A DNA stretch of 64,000 nucleotides from Symbiodinium natans (lineage: Eukaryota; Sar; Dinophyceae; Suessiales; Symbiodiniaceae). The notes beneath the pieces were generated by a model, which was given only the letters and a program-made list of their open reading frames with translations, had not been told where the DNA came from and made no database searches. The position numbers and the translations under genes are program-made. Below, in pieces: positions 28,485 through 38,965 of the stretch (positions are counted from its first letter, which is position 1; each line of letters starts with the position of its first letter). The stretch is from NCBI GenBank assembly GCA_905221605.1, contig CAJNDS010002285.1, positions 454,722-518,721 on the forward strand, in the 5' to 3' direction.

Positions 28485-31400
28485 GGCCCCTTCCGAAGCA
28501 GCGGCTTAGTCCTTATCAAGATACTTCTTGGGGGCATTGCCTGGTCTCGGGCATGGTTTGGGGTTCAGGATTTAGGTTAGGATTTCAGGGTTTGGGGTTT
28601 AAGGAATCAGGGTTCAGGGAGAATTAGGGTTTTGGGGGTTTAAGGTAGTAGGGTTTAGGGTTGAAGGATTTAGGGTTCAGGTTGAGAGCTTAGGTTTTGG
28701 GCGAACATGTTCCACTTGGAGCGAAGGACTCGCCCCCTGTACACTTTTAAGCCAGAACAAAAGCCTTTCTAGCCAGCTTTCCAGAAAGGTCGAAGCATCC
28801 CTAGACATAGGTCATTAATCCCAAGCCCTAGTTAAACCCTAAACGCTAAACCCTAAACCCTAAACCCTACACCCTAACATCCCCCTTCAACTATCAGTAC
28901 ACCTGCCCGGTAGGGCTTCGACCTCAAGCGAAGGCCTGAACCCGAAACATACAGCCCTTGCGACCTTGGCGCCCCAAGCCCATTGAACCCTAAACCCTAA
29001 ACCCCGCAAACCCCCTGAACGCTACGCCCCTAAACCCTACAACCCTGTAAAACCCCTACAACCCTACAACCCTAGTACCATACAGCCCTACAACCCTGCA
29101 ACCCTGAAGTTTAAACCTACCACCCTAATTCCTAACCCCCCCCCCCCCCCCGAAGGCTTGCTCGTCGTCTTCAAACTGACGGCAAGTGCAAACCTCGGTG
29201 GAACGCCGGCTTGGGGGGCTCGATCGTGGAGGGCCCTAAACCCTAAACCGTAACCCTGAACCCTAAACCCTGGGTGTACAGGGCTGCGGGTGAGGGATTT
29301 AGCGTTTAAAGCGATTACATGGGTTATTTATGGGGTCTTCGGGTTTATTGGGTTTTGGATTTATCGGGCTCACATGTTTGACAGAGTTTACAGAGTTTAC
29401 AGGGATTACAGGGGTTACAGGGTTTAAGGGTTTTATAGGCGTTTAGTGTGTATAGGGCTTAAGGGTTTACAAGGCTTAGGGGTAAAGACCTTCAAGCACT
29501 CGAAAGCGATACTAGCCCTCTCAATGCCCACTGAAGGCCTGAGACTTATAGGGCTTTCCTGTTTGTTTTGTTTTCGGTTTTCTAGGTTGTTTAGGGTTTG
29601 TAGGGTGTTTAGGGTGTTTAGGGTGTTTTTAGGGCTTAGAAGCTTAATGGGTTGACAGGGTTTACCCCCAACTTCTCAACAGGCTCTGCCCAAACGGCTC
29701 AGACTTCTCCCTGCGGAATAGTTGGGATTAAGGTTACAGGATTTTGGGTCAAACCCAAAATCCTAAATCCTAAACCTTAAATCTTCTAAACCCTAATCCC
29801 TAAACCCTAAATCCTACACCCAGAACCCTTCCCCCTAAACCCTGCCTAGGTGGTAGCGCGGTGTCTGTGGAGGAGGTCTTTCGGACATCCCGCTTGTCGG
29901 ATGTGCCGCCAGTGTTGAGGTGTGGCCCCTGGGTTGTTTGAGGGTTAGGGTTTAGGGTTTGGGGTTTGGGGTTTAGGGTTTCGGGTTTAGGGTTTAGGGT
30001 TGACGCGTGGCCTGGGCCGGAGATTCGCAAGGCCACTTTACATCACAAATTGTTTGGTAAACCCAAACCCTCCCAGAATCCATTCTCATTTGAATTGTAT
30101 ATCCAGTTTTCTTAATTGACTCGGCACTGCGTACATGCGTGCTTCCAAAAAAGTTCCTCCGTCAGATTCAGCGAAAAGTTGCCGATTCCAGTAATATTTA
30201 GGCACAGATTTTGATGGCAGAGATGACACCATGATTTTCTAGATTTTCGGGTTCCAAGGGCCAAAGGTTTGTTTCGAGGGGGTCCCAGGGAGGTACAGGC
30301 GGGTGCCAGAGAGATGTCCAGAGAGTCCAAGGGGGCCAGGCGAACCCAACCCCATAAAGCCTAGAAGCCCTACGACCCTACAAATCCAAGACCCTAAAAC
30401 CCTAAACCCTTATGCAGGATCTTTAGGGCTCGGCTGGCCTGTCTGTGGAGAGGGTGCTTCCCCCTAAAGCCCTGTACTTCCTAAACCCCTGAACCCCAAA
30501 CCCCCTGAATCCTGCACCTAAAACCCCCAAACTCCTGAGCCCTAACCCCTATAGAAAGCCTCGACAGGGCCAGGAGTGATGTTGATTCCGAATGGCCCTT
30601 TGAACCGTCAGGGGGTTGTGAGCTTCATTTCTTTGAGGTCCTAGGGTGTCCGGCATTGGGGCTCTAGGGTTAAGGCCGTTGGGGCTGTTGGGTTGTTGGG
30701 CTGAGGGTGTGGGGTTGAGGGTTTGGGTTTGGTGTTCTTGGGCGGGTTTTGGGGGATGCCTTACACATACCCGGTCGCTTTGCAACCCGCCTGGCTAAGC
30801 CCTAAGCTCAAAACCCTCAAGCCAAAAGCAGTCAACCGTAGCCCCTCAACACGGCACCCTAAACCCTAAGCCCTCAGCCCGGCACCCCCTCTACCCCTGC
30901 GAGAACGCTGTAACTGCGGGCAGGAAGACCCCGGCGGCCGAGCCGGATGATGAGGAGCTTAGGGTTTATAGGTTTAGGGTTTAGGGTTTAGGGTTCAGGG
31001 TTTAGTCAGGCAGCGGGTGGCGGTTGACTCAAGCCGGAGAACTTCTCAGGACGCGGTCAATCAACTCAGCCCATCGTGGGACTACCTGTGCCGAAGACGC
31101 ATTTCAGGGGCCCAGCTTCTAGGATCCGGATCCGAGTAGGCCCTTATTTCCTTTTTTTTAGGGTTGGGTTCCGCTTATAATCCCCTTAAAACCACAAAGG
31201 GTACCCTTTTTTTCCTAGGCTACTCCTGGGTCCAGGCTTGCAGAGAAACTGACGACACCCAACCTGAAGGAGGATTGAGTCTGTTTCAGTCAGTAGTATA
31301 GTAGGGTTTAGTGGGGTCTAGGTCAAGCAGGGTTTAGTAGGGCTCAGTCGGGGTTTGGGTTTTGGGCTTAGGTCCCCGAAAGACCCTCAGCTAGCTCCCA

Positions 31401-32715
31401 AAATGGCTCCTAGGGTCTCTATTATGCCATGGCCTCTTCTGTTCAGGGTTTGTGGGGTGAACCCCAAACCCCAAACCCCAAACCCCAAACCCCAAATCCC
31501 AAAGCCCAAAGCCCAAAGCCCAAACCCCAAAGCCCAAAGCCCAAACCCCAAACCCCAAACCACAAACCCCAAACCCCAAACCCCAAACCCCAAACCCCAA
31601 ACCCCAAACCTTACACCCGAAGCCTAAACCTAAACCCTCAAACCCTAAACCCTACAAGTCCAAGCCCCAAGCCCCAAGCCCCAAGCCCCAAGCCCCAAGC
31701 CCCAAGCCCCAAGCCCCAAGCGCTAAGCTGATTTTGGCGCCCTTTAAGGAGCCTCGAAAAAGAACGAGCAAGCCTTTTTGTATAGGGGTGTAGGGTCCTG
31801 GGCTTGGGAGGGCTTAGGGTTTAGGGTTTAGGGTTTAGGGTTTGGGGTGGAGGGTTTAGGTTGTACGGGGGGGGGATCCTATGAAGCATCCGAAACCCCG
31901 AATCGGTTAGATTTGCAGAAGAGTCATACTACAAGATATCCTCCTTAAGGTGCCCTGAACCCGAACCTGAACCCTGCATCCTTTTACCCTGAACCCTAAA
32001 TCCTAAACCCTATGCCCTTAACCCTAAACCCTAGACCTTTACTCTACACCTAAGCCCTGATACCCGTCCTAGTTCTTGTCTTTGCCCGGCCGAGGCGTCC
32101 AATCACGGACGCCGCAGCCTCGGGTTTAGGGTTTAGGGTTTAGGGTTTAGGGTTTAGGGTCTAGGGTCTAGGGTTTAGGGTTTAGGGTTTAGGGTTTAGG
32201 GCTCGGAAAACAAGCTTCGCGCAGGAGTGTTCACAACACCCTATATACTCCAATCCCGAAACTCTTTGGTCACTGTTGATTAGTTCTGCCCACCCCCCCC
32301 TCTCCCTCCGCGAACGTTGCGAAAATGAATGAAAGGGTTTAGGTTTCAGGGCCCCTAAACCCTAAACCCTCAACCCTAAACCCTAACCCCTAAACCTCTC
32401 CAAAGAGCATGTCTCAGTTGCTGTCCCCCCCTCCCAACCCCTCAAAACCCTGAACCCTCTAAGCCCGAAACCCGGTACCCGAAGCCCAAGCCCCCACACC
32501 CTGAATGCTAAAAGCCCCGCACCCCAAAATCCTAGACTCCGCAAACGCCCTAAACCCTAAACCCTAAACCCTAAACCCTAAACCCTAAACCCTAAACCCT
32601 AAACCCTAAACCCTAGTACCCTAAACCCAGATCGCGGCTGTTCCGAGACCCTCAACGCAGGTCTCGGCTCCTCTTCCTCGGAATAGCCTGGAGATGACGA
32701 CGAAGGCGCCGAGGG
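28485..32715 (+). CDS. Five exon islands (+ strand)
   Basis: 28,485-28,550 follows ACAG and reads GPFRSSGLVLIKILLGGIAW, a hydrophobic stretch. 29,850-29,919 reads GSAVSVEEVFRTSRLSDVPP with donor GTGTGG. About 30,900-30,960 reads ENAVTAGRKTPAAEPDDEEL. About 31,010-31,103 reads QRVAVDSSRRTSQDAVNQLS. 32,631-32,715 follows CCCAG and reads IAAVPRPSTQVSAPLPRNSL; CCCTAAA lies before it and TTTAGGG after it. The gene identity is not known and the islands may belong to more than one gene. Confidence 0.42.
28560..29840. other. Heptamer-rich stretch without a clear exon
   Basis: Worn TTTAGGG (28,560-28,700; 29,270-29,660) and CCCTAAA (28,800-29,150; 29,750-29,830) with short unique pieces. A piece at 29,160-29,235 (CTTGCTCGTCGTCTTCAAAC) may be an exon but has no good borders. 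Confidence 0.4.
31121..31236. mobile_element. Small inverted-repeat element, copy 2
   Basis: Matches the element at 19,906-20,011: GAGTAGGCCCTTATT at the left, a T-run, CCGCTTATAA, GGGTACCC and GGCTACTCCTGGGTCC at the right. It follows an exon island (31,010-31,103) in the same position as copy 1. Confidence 0.6.
31460..31721. repeat. CCCCAAA and CCCCAAG heptamer blocks
   Basis: 31,460-31,610 is nearly pure CCCCAAA (with some CCCAAAG), and 31,661-31,720 nearly pure CCCCAAG. Each block keeps the 7-base period with a different base, which points to local amplification of one changed unit. Confidence 0.85.
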
Positions 32716-33065
32716 GTTTTTGTGGGTTTAGGGTTTCGGGCTAGGGTTTAGGGTTTAGGGTTTATGTTTTAGGGTTTAGGGTGTTGGGGTTAAGGGTTTA
32801 GGCGGTTTGTAGTGCTGAGGGCAGGGAGTTGGTCAAAAAAAAGTTTCGGGGTGTTTTGTGTTTGTTGGGAGCCCTTTGGTTAGCGTTTAGGGCGCGAGGT
32901 TTCGGGGTAACCAGGGTTTCCGGTTTTGGTTTTGGGGTTTACGGCTTAAGGGTTGTTTGAATGGCTTGGGATAACTAGACTCCATAGTCTTTCTCGCACA
33001 TATCGGAGCTCTTCCTGGCGTAGAGGTTCTTGGGCCGAGAGGGCTTGTTGAACGCCGAGCACATG

Positions 33066-33185
33066 GCAGGGTCCAAATTCTGTTCTTGGTGAGTGTATTA
33101 TGTATATAGACCATTACAGTTTTATTTAGGAAATGAATACATATAAATTGATACATACATGTATAATATGGAATATCAGTGGGTG
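33066..33185. other. AT-rich segment sharing a motif with 45.79 kb
   Basis: GTTCTTGGTGAGTGTAT occurs here (33,082) and at 45,788, each followed by TATA-rich sequence. It may be a worn copy of one element. No frame is supported. Confidence 0.35.
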
Positions 33186-33495
33186 TATAGATTAGGGTTT
33201 AGGGGGTAGAGTTCAGGGCTCAAGGTCCGAAACCTTTCCTCGACCCTCGGAAGGCAGAGGAGGAGACAGCAAGCGTGGCGCGCACCTTAATGTTTTCATG
33301 CGGGAGCCGCTGCTTTGCAAAGAAGGTGATGCTTGGTGGTAAGAAATTCCGACACTTGATTTCAGTCCCTTGGGTTGAGGCCCAGAAGCCCTACAGAGCC
33401 TAAGACCTGCCTTTTTTTAGTTTACCGGCTTCGAATAAGAAACCGACAAGAGAGTCCCACACGAAGAGGAGGCGCGGAGGTTCAAACTTCCCAGG

Positions 33496-33620
33496 CCCGA
33501 AACCCTAAACCCGAAACCCTAAACCCCAAACCCCAAACCCTAAACCCTAAACCCTAAACCCTAAACCCTAAACCCTAAACCCTAAACCCTAAACCCTAAA
33601 CCCTAAACCCTAAACCCTAA
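33496..33620. repeat. CCCTAAA array upstream of a gene start
   Basis: Mixed CCCGAAA/CCCCAAA units become about eleven exact CCCTAAA copies. The array ends 75 bases before the probable start codon of the membrane-protein gene at 33,696. Confidence 0.85.
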
Positions 33621-33695
33621 CCCCTTGAAACATTCTCCAGCCCTGGCCCCAAAGTCCCTACCTCCCTTCTACCCTCCTTTCCTGTGCCATTGGCA

Positions 33696-36600
33696 ATGAC
33701 CGATGCACCGATTCCGACGGAGATGTTCGGCCAGCCCCAGAGCCCAAAGAGCGAATCTGAGACCGACTCTCAGGAAAGGTGAATTTAGCAGCAGCTTTCA
33801 CCTTTCAGTTGCAGGCATCTAAACTTCCTTGTGGCCCAACAAAAATCTGCTCCTAACCCTAAACCCTAAACCCTAAACCCTAAACCCTAAACCCTAAACC
33901 CTAAACCCTGAACGCAGCAGGACTTAGAGGAGCTCTACAGCAGCCTCATCTCCGAGATGCTCCCGACCCGAGCTGAAATCCTGCGGGCGACGCGCGCCTC
34001 CCGGGCGCTGCAGTGCCTGGGTCGCCCCTTCCGGCAACTCAGGGATACTTGGGAATACTTCTATTTTTAGGGTTCAGGGTTTAGGGTTTAGTTTAGGGTT
34101 TAGGGTTCAGGGTTCAGGGTTCAGGGTTTAGGGTTTAGGGTTTAGGGTTTAGGGTTTAGGGTTTAGGGTTTAAACGTTTTACAAACATTGCTAGGGTTCC
34201 ACGTTCAGTATAGGCAAGGAAAGGGCGACTTCTACGACCGCAGCGTCCCATCCACTCGGATTTCCTCCTTTTGGTCGCACCTTGGCAGCCCAGGTGTGCC
34301 CCTTTTTCCCTTTCTTTTTGGTTCAAGGCTCCCTTAGAAAGTAGCCCAACTCCAAAAGAGGGTACCCTAAACCCTAAACCCTAAACCCTAAACCCTAAAC
34401 CCTAAACCCTAAACCCTAAACCCTAAACCCTAAACCCTAAGCCCTAAGCCCTAAACCCTAAACCCGAAACCCTAAACCCTAAACCCTAAACCCTAAACCC
34501 TAAACCCTAAACCCGAGGCACAGCTGGCATGGAGCAGTGTGGCCAAAGATTCTCACCTTGCTGCTCATGAACAACGGGACCGCCGCAGCGGTGCTAAGCT
34601 CCGCCTCCGTGGTGCTGGTGGGCTTTGTATCTTTGTCATAGTTGGGGAACATGTTACAAATTTTAGGGTTACTTAAACCCAATAAGGAAAAAAATATATA
34701 TATATATATATAAATGTTTCATACTATCCCAACCATATACATTTTTAATACTATCCCAACCATGAACTAGGTATATGGCTCTGGAGTTTTGCCCTTCTTC
34801 TATCTGGGGTGGTGTTGCACAACCGGGGCCTTGACGTACACGCTCGTGATGGTGTTCTGGCGCAGCCGCCAGTTGGTGTTCGTGGACAGGATCTGCATCT
34901 CCCAATCGGATCTTCGGGGGCAACGAAGACGAAACCTAAAACTGAGTTCACACTACTCCACCCCCTTATATTGTGCTCTCATCCTCGTGTTAAAGCACGT
35001 AGTGTATGAACCACAAAACCTTTCGGCCTCCATCTCGCCCCCTGAACCCTGAACCCTGAACCCTGAACCCTGAACCCTAAACCCCAAACCCTAAACCCTA
35101 AACCCCAAACCCTAAACCCCAAACCCTATAAGGATGAGGAGCTGAAGGGGGAGGCTCTTATCAGCCTGGGGGCTTTCCTGAAATGCGCCGACTCGATGCT
35201 TGTCCTCTGGGATCCGACCTACGTGGAGCGTCTGTGGTGCCCGAGCTCTTGTCGAGGGTTTAGGGTTTAGGGTTTAATTTAGGGTTTAGGGTTTAGGGTT
35301 TAGGGTTCAGGGTTTTGGGTGTAGGGTTTAGGTTCAGGGTGTAGGGTTTCGTCCGAACCTGATGGTGAGAGACAAAGTTTTTTTTTGGCCGCATGTTCAA
35401 GGTTGAGGGTTGCATGTGCAGCACAGGTGTGTTTTCGAACTCGCAGCCTTCCTGCACAGCCGCCAGCGGGGAATGAAGCCAGACCTGACGATCCGACCCA
35501 CCGTGTTGGGTCCCGCTGTTCCTTGGGGGCCGCATGAACCCTAAAAGGGTATTATGGTTCATATAACCTGAATAGGAACTAGAGTAGAACCGGGTCTGTC
35601 ACCCCCAATTTTAGGGCTCATTTGGTGTCCCAGGTTCTCCTCATCCTCGCACAGCTCTTCGCCGCCAACGCTGCGAGTTCTGTGGCTTGGAACATGATGG
35701 GAGCTGGCTTGGAGTTCTATGTGGGCCATGCAGTGCTGGCCATTGGGACCGTGGTCCTTGCCGTGCACATCGGGCGCTCATACTGCCGCAGCATCGCGAA
35801 GCTGCACGAGGAAGTCTCAGGGTTCCGAGTCGACAGGTTGAAGAGCTACTGCTGCTCCGTGGATCACCATGACCCAACATCAGGGGAGGCCATGCCCTGC
35901 GACCGGAAGATCATCCTGCAGTGCGTCCGCACGTGGTTTGACACGGTCCAAGCTTTCGAGCGCCGAGTCCAGACGGAGGTCTTGCAGATCCTGATCTACC
36001 AGCTTTCCAATGAGGCTCTGGCGAATTCGTGGGGGGTCCTTGGGTGGTTTGACCCGTTTTGCACGTATTCGCAGAAACGTCTCAGCCCACCACCGGCAGG
36101 TGTCCCCAAGTGTGTCCTTCTCAGAATAGGAGTACCCCTCACATGCCCTCCAACATACGATTTTAATATAGGAGCACCCAAAAAAGGGGTACCCCGATTT
36201 TCGAAAACGCCCGAATAGCTTCAGGGCCCCTCTGACGACCCATCCCCCAAGCTAGCTGCTGACCTGCCACGCTGCCACCGCGCACCCGTGAGGTGTTGCA
36301 CCTAAACCACAAGCTTGTAAATCCCCTGCGCCTGCAAACCTGCACCCTGAACCCTAAACCCTTAGAATAAGCCTTAGAGCCCTGCAGAGGGTTTCGGGGC
36401 ACTTTCTGCCTGAGGTTTGGGACTTAAGAAAACCAGGGTTTAGGGCTTATAGGGGCTCGGGCCTTTCGGGTTCGGGGTAGAGGGTTCACAACGGCGGAAA
36501 GGTAGGGTTTCGACTTTCGGGCGTAGGATTTAGGCACTCGTCTGAGAGGTGTTTTCCTACTGGCAAGCAGTGGTGCTTACCACACCCATTGACTCCCGGC

Positions 36601-37647
36601 CCAAGTTGGAAACGATGTCGTTGTTGTTTGAGTGCTGTCGAGTCTTTCGAGGCAAGGGAATTCTGATCCAAGAAAAAACCCCGAGGCCCCCTAAACCCCA
36701 CACCCCGTAAGCTTGAAGCTTTAAGCTCCGATCCCCGCTCAGGCATGGCGCTACGCCGACCTCGGCTTTGACTGGGTCCTTGCTGGGGACGCCACCAAGG
36801 CGGTGCACAACTTCATGCGTGGCTTCACCTATTGGTTCGCAGTCTCTCCGACCTTGACCTTGCGGCTTGGATGTTCTTGAAGAGTTTTGGGTTTCGGCTT
36901 TGGGGCGCGCCCTTCTTGCAGTGCCAGACCCAGCTGGACCTTTAACTTCGATGTTGAGCTAGCCAAGAACAGTAATGTTAACGTCGCTTTAATAAACCCC
37001 CCCCCCCCCAAAACTTGTTTTGGTCCCCGGGGTTTGGAGGGGTCGAAAAAAACGAGTGGGTGCCAATAATGCGGATTCTGGGGGTCTTGGGGGGGGTTAG
37101 CTGTCAGGGTCTGCTGTGCTTGGTCTCGAAGGGTTCTGCTTGCTCTCGGAGCTCGAAAAGTCTTCTCTGCAAGTAAAATTTCTGATTCCTGGCCGGCCAA
37201 ATATTACTGTTGTCACCCCATTATTATTTTCACCGGACCCCCCTATATAGACTTGTTTACACACATCGGCCCGAAAACCTCCCGTAATGGAAAGTAGTCT
37301 TCGGCTGAGCCCCTCTGGCCCGGCGAATATTACAGTTGCCACCCCATTTATAGATGTGAGGTTAACATTAAAGGCTGTTGGTGCGACTGGCCTACTGGAC
37401 TCGCAAGAAGCAGGCTTATCGACTGGTAGATTACATGGTGTCCTTTCTCATAACTCTTGTCGGCGCGGCTTACTATTTCGCGCACCAATTCTGGGATCTT
37501 CTGCTTTTTCAAGCGATTTTTCCTGAGATGCGCATTGTGGCGGGGCTGATGTACTCAATACCTGCTTTCGGAATAGCGCTGCTGGTGTGGCGGGCCATAC
37601 CAAAGATACCCGTGCACTCAACAACTGCGCCGAGGGACTGTCCTTGA
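33696..37647 (+). CDS. Multi-exon membrane protein of a dinoflagellate family
   Basis: About ten exons: 33,696-33,775 (starts MTDAPIPTEMFG), 33,921-34,045 (DLEELYSSLISEM), 34,209-34,293 (GDFYDRSVPSTRIS), 34,524-34,626 (HGAVWPKILTLLLMNNGTA), 34,789-34,911 (LVFVDRICISQSD), 35,133-35,236 (DSMLVLWDPTYVERLW), 35,427-35,531 (CVFELAAFLHSRQRGMKPDL), 35,634-36,034 (membrane stretches VLLILAQLFAANAASSVAW and AVLAIGTVVLAVHIG; CDRKIILQCVRTWFDTVQAF), 36,743-36,837 (FDWVLAGDATKAVHNFMRG) and about 37,378-37,647 (MVSFLITLVGAAYYFAHQFW; stop TGA). I recognise the ERLW/CVFELAAFL region from predicted proteins of symbiodiniacean-type dinoflagellates; no function is known to me. At least four membrane segments are visible. 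Introns hold CCCTAAA and TTTAGGG arrays. Exon borders are estimates because dinoflagellates also use GC and GA donors. Confidence 0.75.
34363..34515. repeat. CCCTAAA array in intron before exon 4
   Basis: About 21 copies, mostly exact, end nine bases before the CAG that precedes the exon at 34,524. The intron start region (34,294-34,360) has no matching TTTAGGG arm here, so the two-arm pattern is not universal. Confidence 0.9.
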
Positions 37648-37649
37648 CA

Positions 37650-38960
37650 GGGTGTGCTCGAGCCGATTGTTCAAGCCAGCAGAGCCAGCATATGCCTGTG
37701 TTGCTTTGCTGTGCATTTGAACAAATGGATATTTTTGAACTTTTCATGGAAACTTTGGGGCGCTCGCAGTTTCACATCCCGCTGCACTTTCCCGGTTTTT
37801 GGGAGGTAGTAGGCGGGTGGCGGTCGTTTAGTTTTAGTTGCTTCCGTCACCCTCAGAAGCAGGGTTTTCGGATGCACGGCCCTGAGAAACAGGGCACAAT
37901 ATACAGCGTCCGAGACGTAAACCCAACTCTCTGCAACATCGGTTGGTGTGGACAGCCGAGGGGAAGAAGGCGGCCGAGCTAAGCCTCGCAACCTTTCGGG
38001 TTTAGGGTTTTAGGGTTTAGGGTTTAGGGTTTAGGGTTTAGGGTTTAGGGTTTAGGGTTTAGGGTTTAGGGTTTAGGGTTTAAGGTTTAGGGTACCTAAT
38101 TCCCGTAAAGCAGTAAGAAGCTTGAGTTTGAAAGCTTAAGGATCCGAGATCCGATTCCCGGCTCTCCGAATCTCAACTTGACCTTTGCTGGTCTCATCCG
38201 AGTCATGGTCCTGTCCATGCACCCTAGGAATTCGCAACATTAAGCCCTAAACCCTACACGCTAAAACCTTTACACCCTACCTAGACTGTTTTGGAGAGAG
38301 ACATCGCTGCCAAAGACCACAGACCTCCACAAGAACACGCCACAGAAGCCCGAATTCGGGTGTGGGGGGCATGCGGGTAGTTCTCTAAATTCGGGTCCTT
38401 TTGGGGTCCTTATTTTATATGGGTGCCGTACAAAGTCGCACCTCAAGGGGACACTAATCTAGAGATTTAGAGAACTGCCAGTATAGGGATTCTGTAATTC
38501 TAAGACCCAGAGAGGACGAAAATTGGGAGGTACGACTCTAGGGAAGACGAACTTGCAAGGGACGACGAAGCTCAAAGTTTCACTCGTATCCTGTGTCGCC
38601 CAAGCGCACCCAATGTCATCTAGGGTATGGGGTGTATAGGCTTTTGGATAGGGTGGGCGGGTGCGGTCGGCTCAGGCTGAGGCATTGCCTGTTCTGTTAC
38701 ACACCAGGACAAGCAACGCGCCAACAACCTAGTGTCACACGTGCATCTTCAACTGTGCTGTGCCCTAACCCTAACTCTCAAAACAGAACCTCACAACCCT
38801 CAACCCCCACAGTACCCTGAGCTCGAGCCTTGCGCACTCCAAAACCCTATAACAAAGTCCCTTGCCTAAACCCTGAACCCTGAACCCTGAACCCTGAACC
38901 CTGAACCCTGAACCCTAAACCCTAAACCCTAAACCCTAAACCCTAAACCCCTCCCATGCC
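37650..38960. other. Spacer after the membrane-protein gene
   Basis: 37,650-37,985 is unique and not clearly coding, probably 3' untranslated or intergenic. 38,000-38,095 is an almost perfect TTTAGGG array. 38,379-38,476 is a small inverted-repeat element. 38,580-38,820 is unique with weak coding sense. 38,871-38,950 is CCCTGAA then CCCTAAA. Confidence 0.5.
38379..38476. mobile_element. 98-bp inverted-repeat element
   Basis: AGTTCTCTAAA (38,379-38,389) is repeated as TTTAGAGAACT (38,466-38,476). Inside are GGGTCCTTTTGGGGTCCTTA and CTCAAGGGGACAC, which extend the pairing imperfectly. It is MITE-like, with no coding frame. Confidence 0.6.
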
Positions 38961-38965
38961 CCTCA

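Noticed and set aside
31355-31731. Frames of NPKPQTPNPKPQ type
   Set aside because: Direct translation of CCCCAAA and CCCCAAG blocks.
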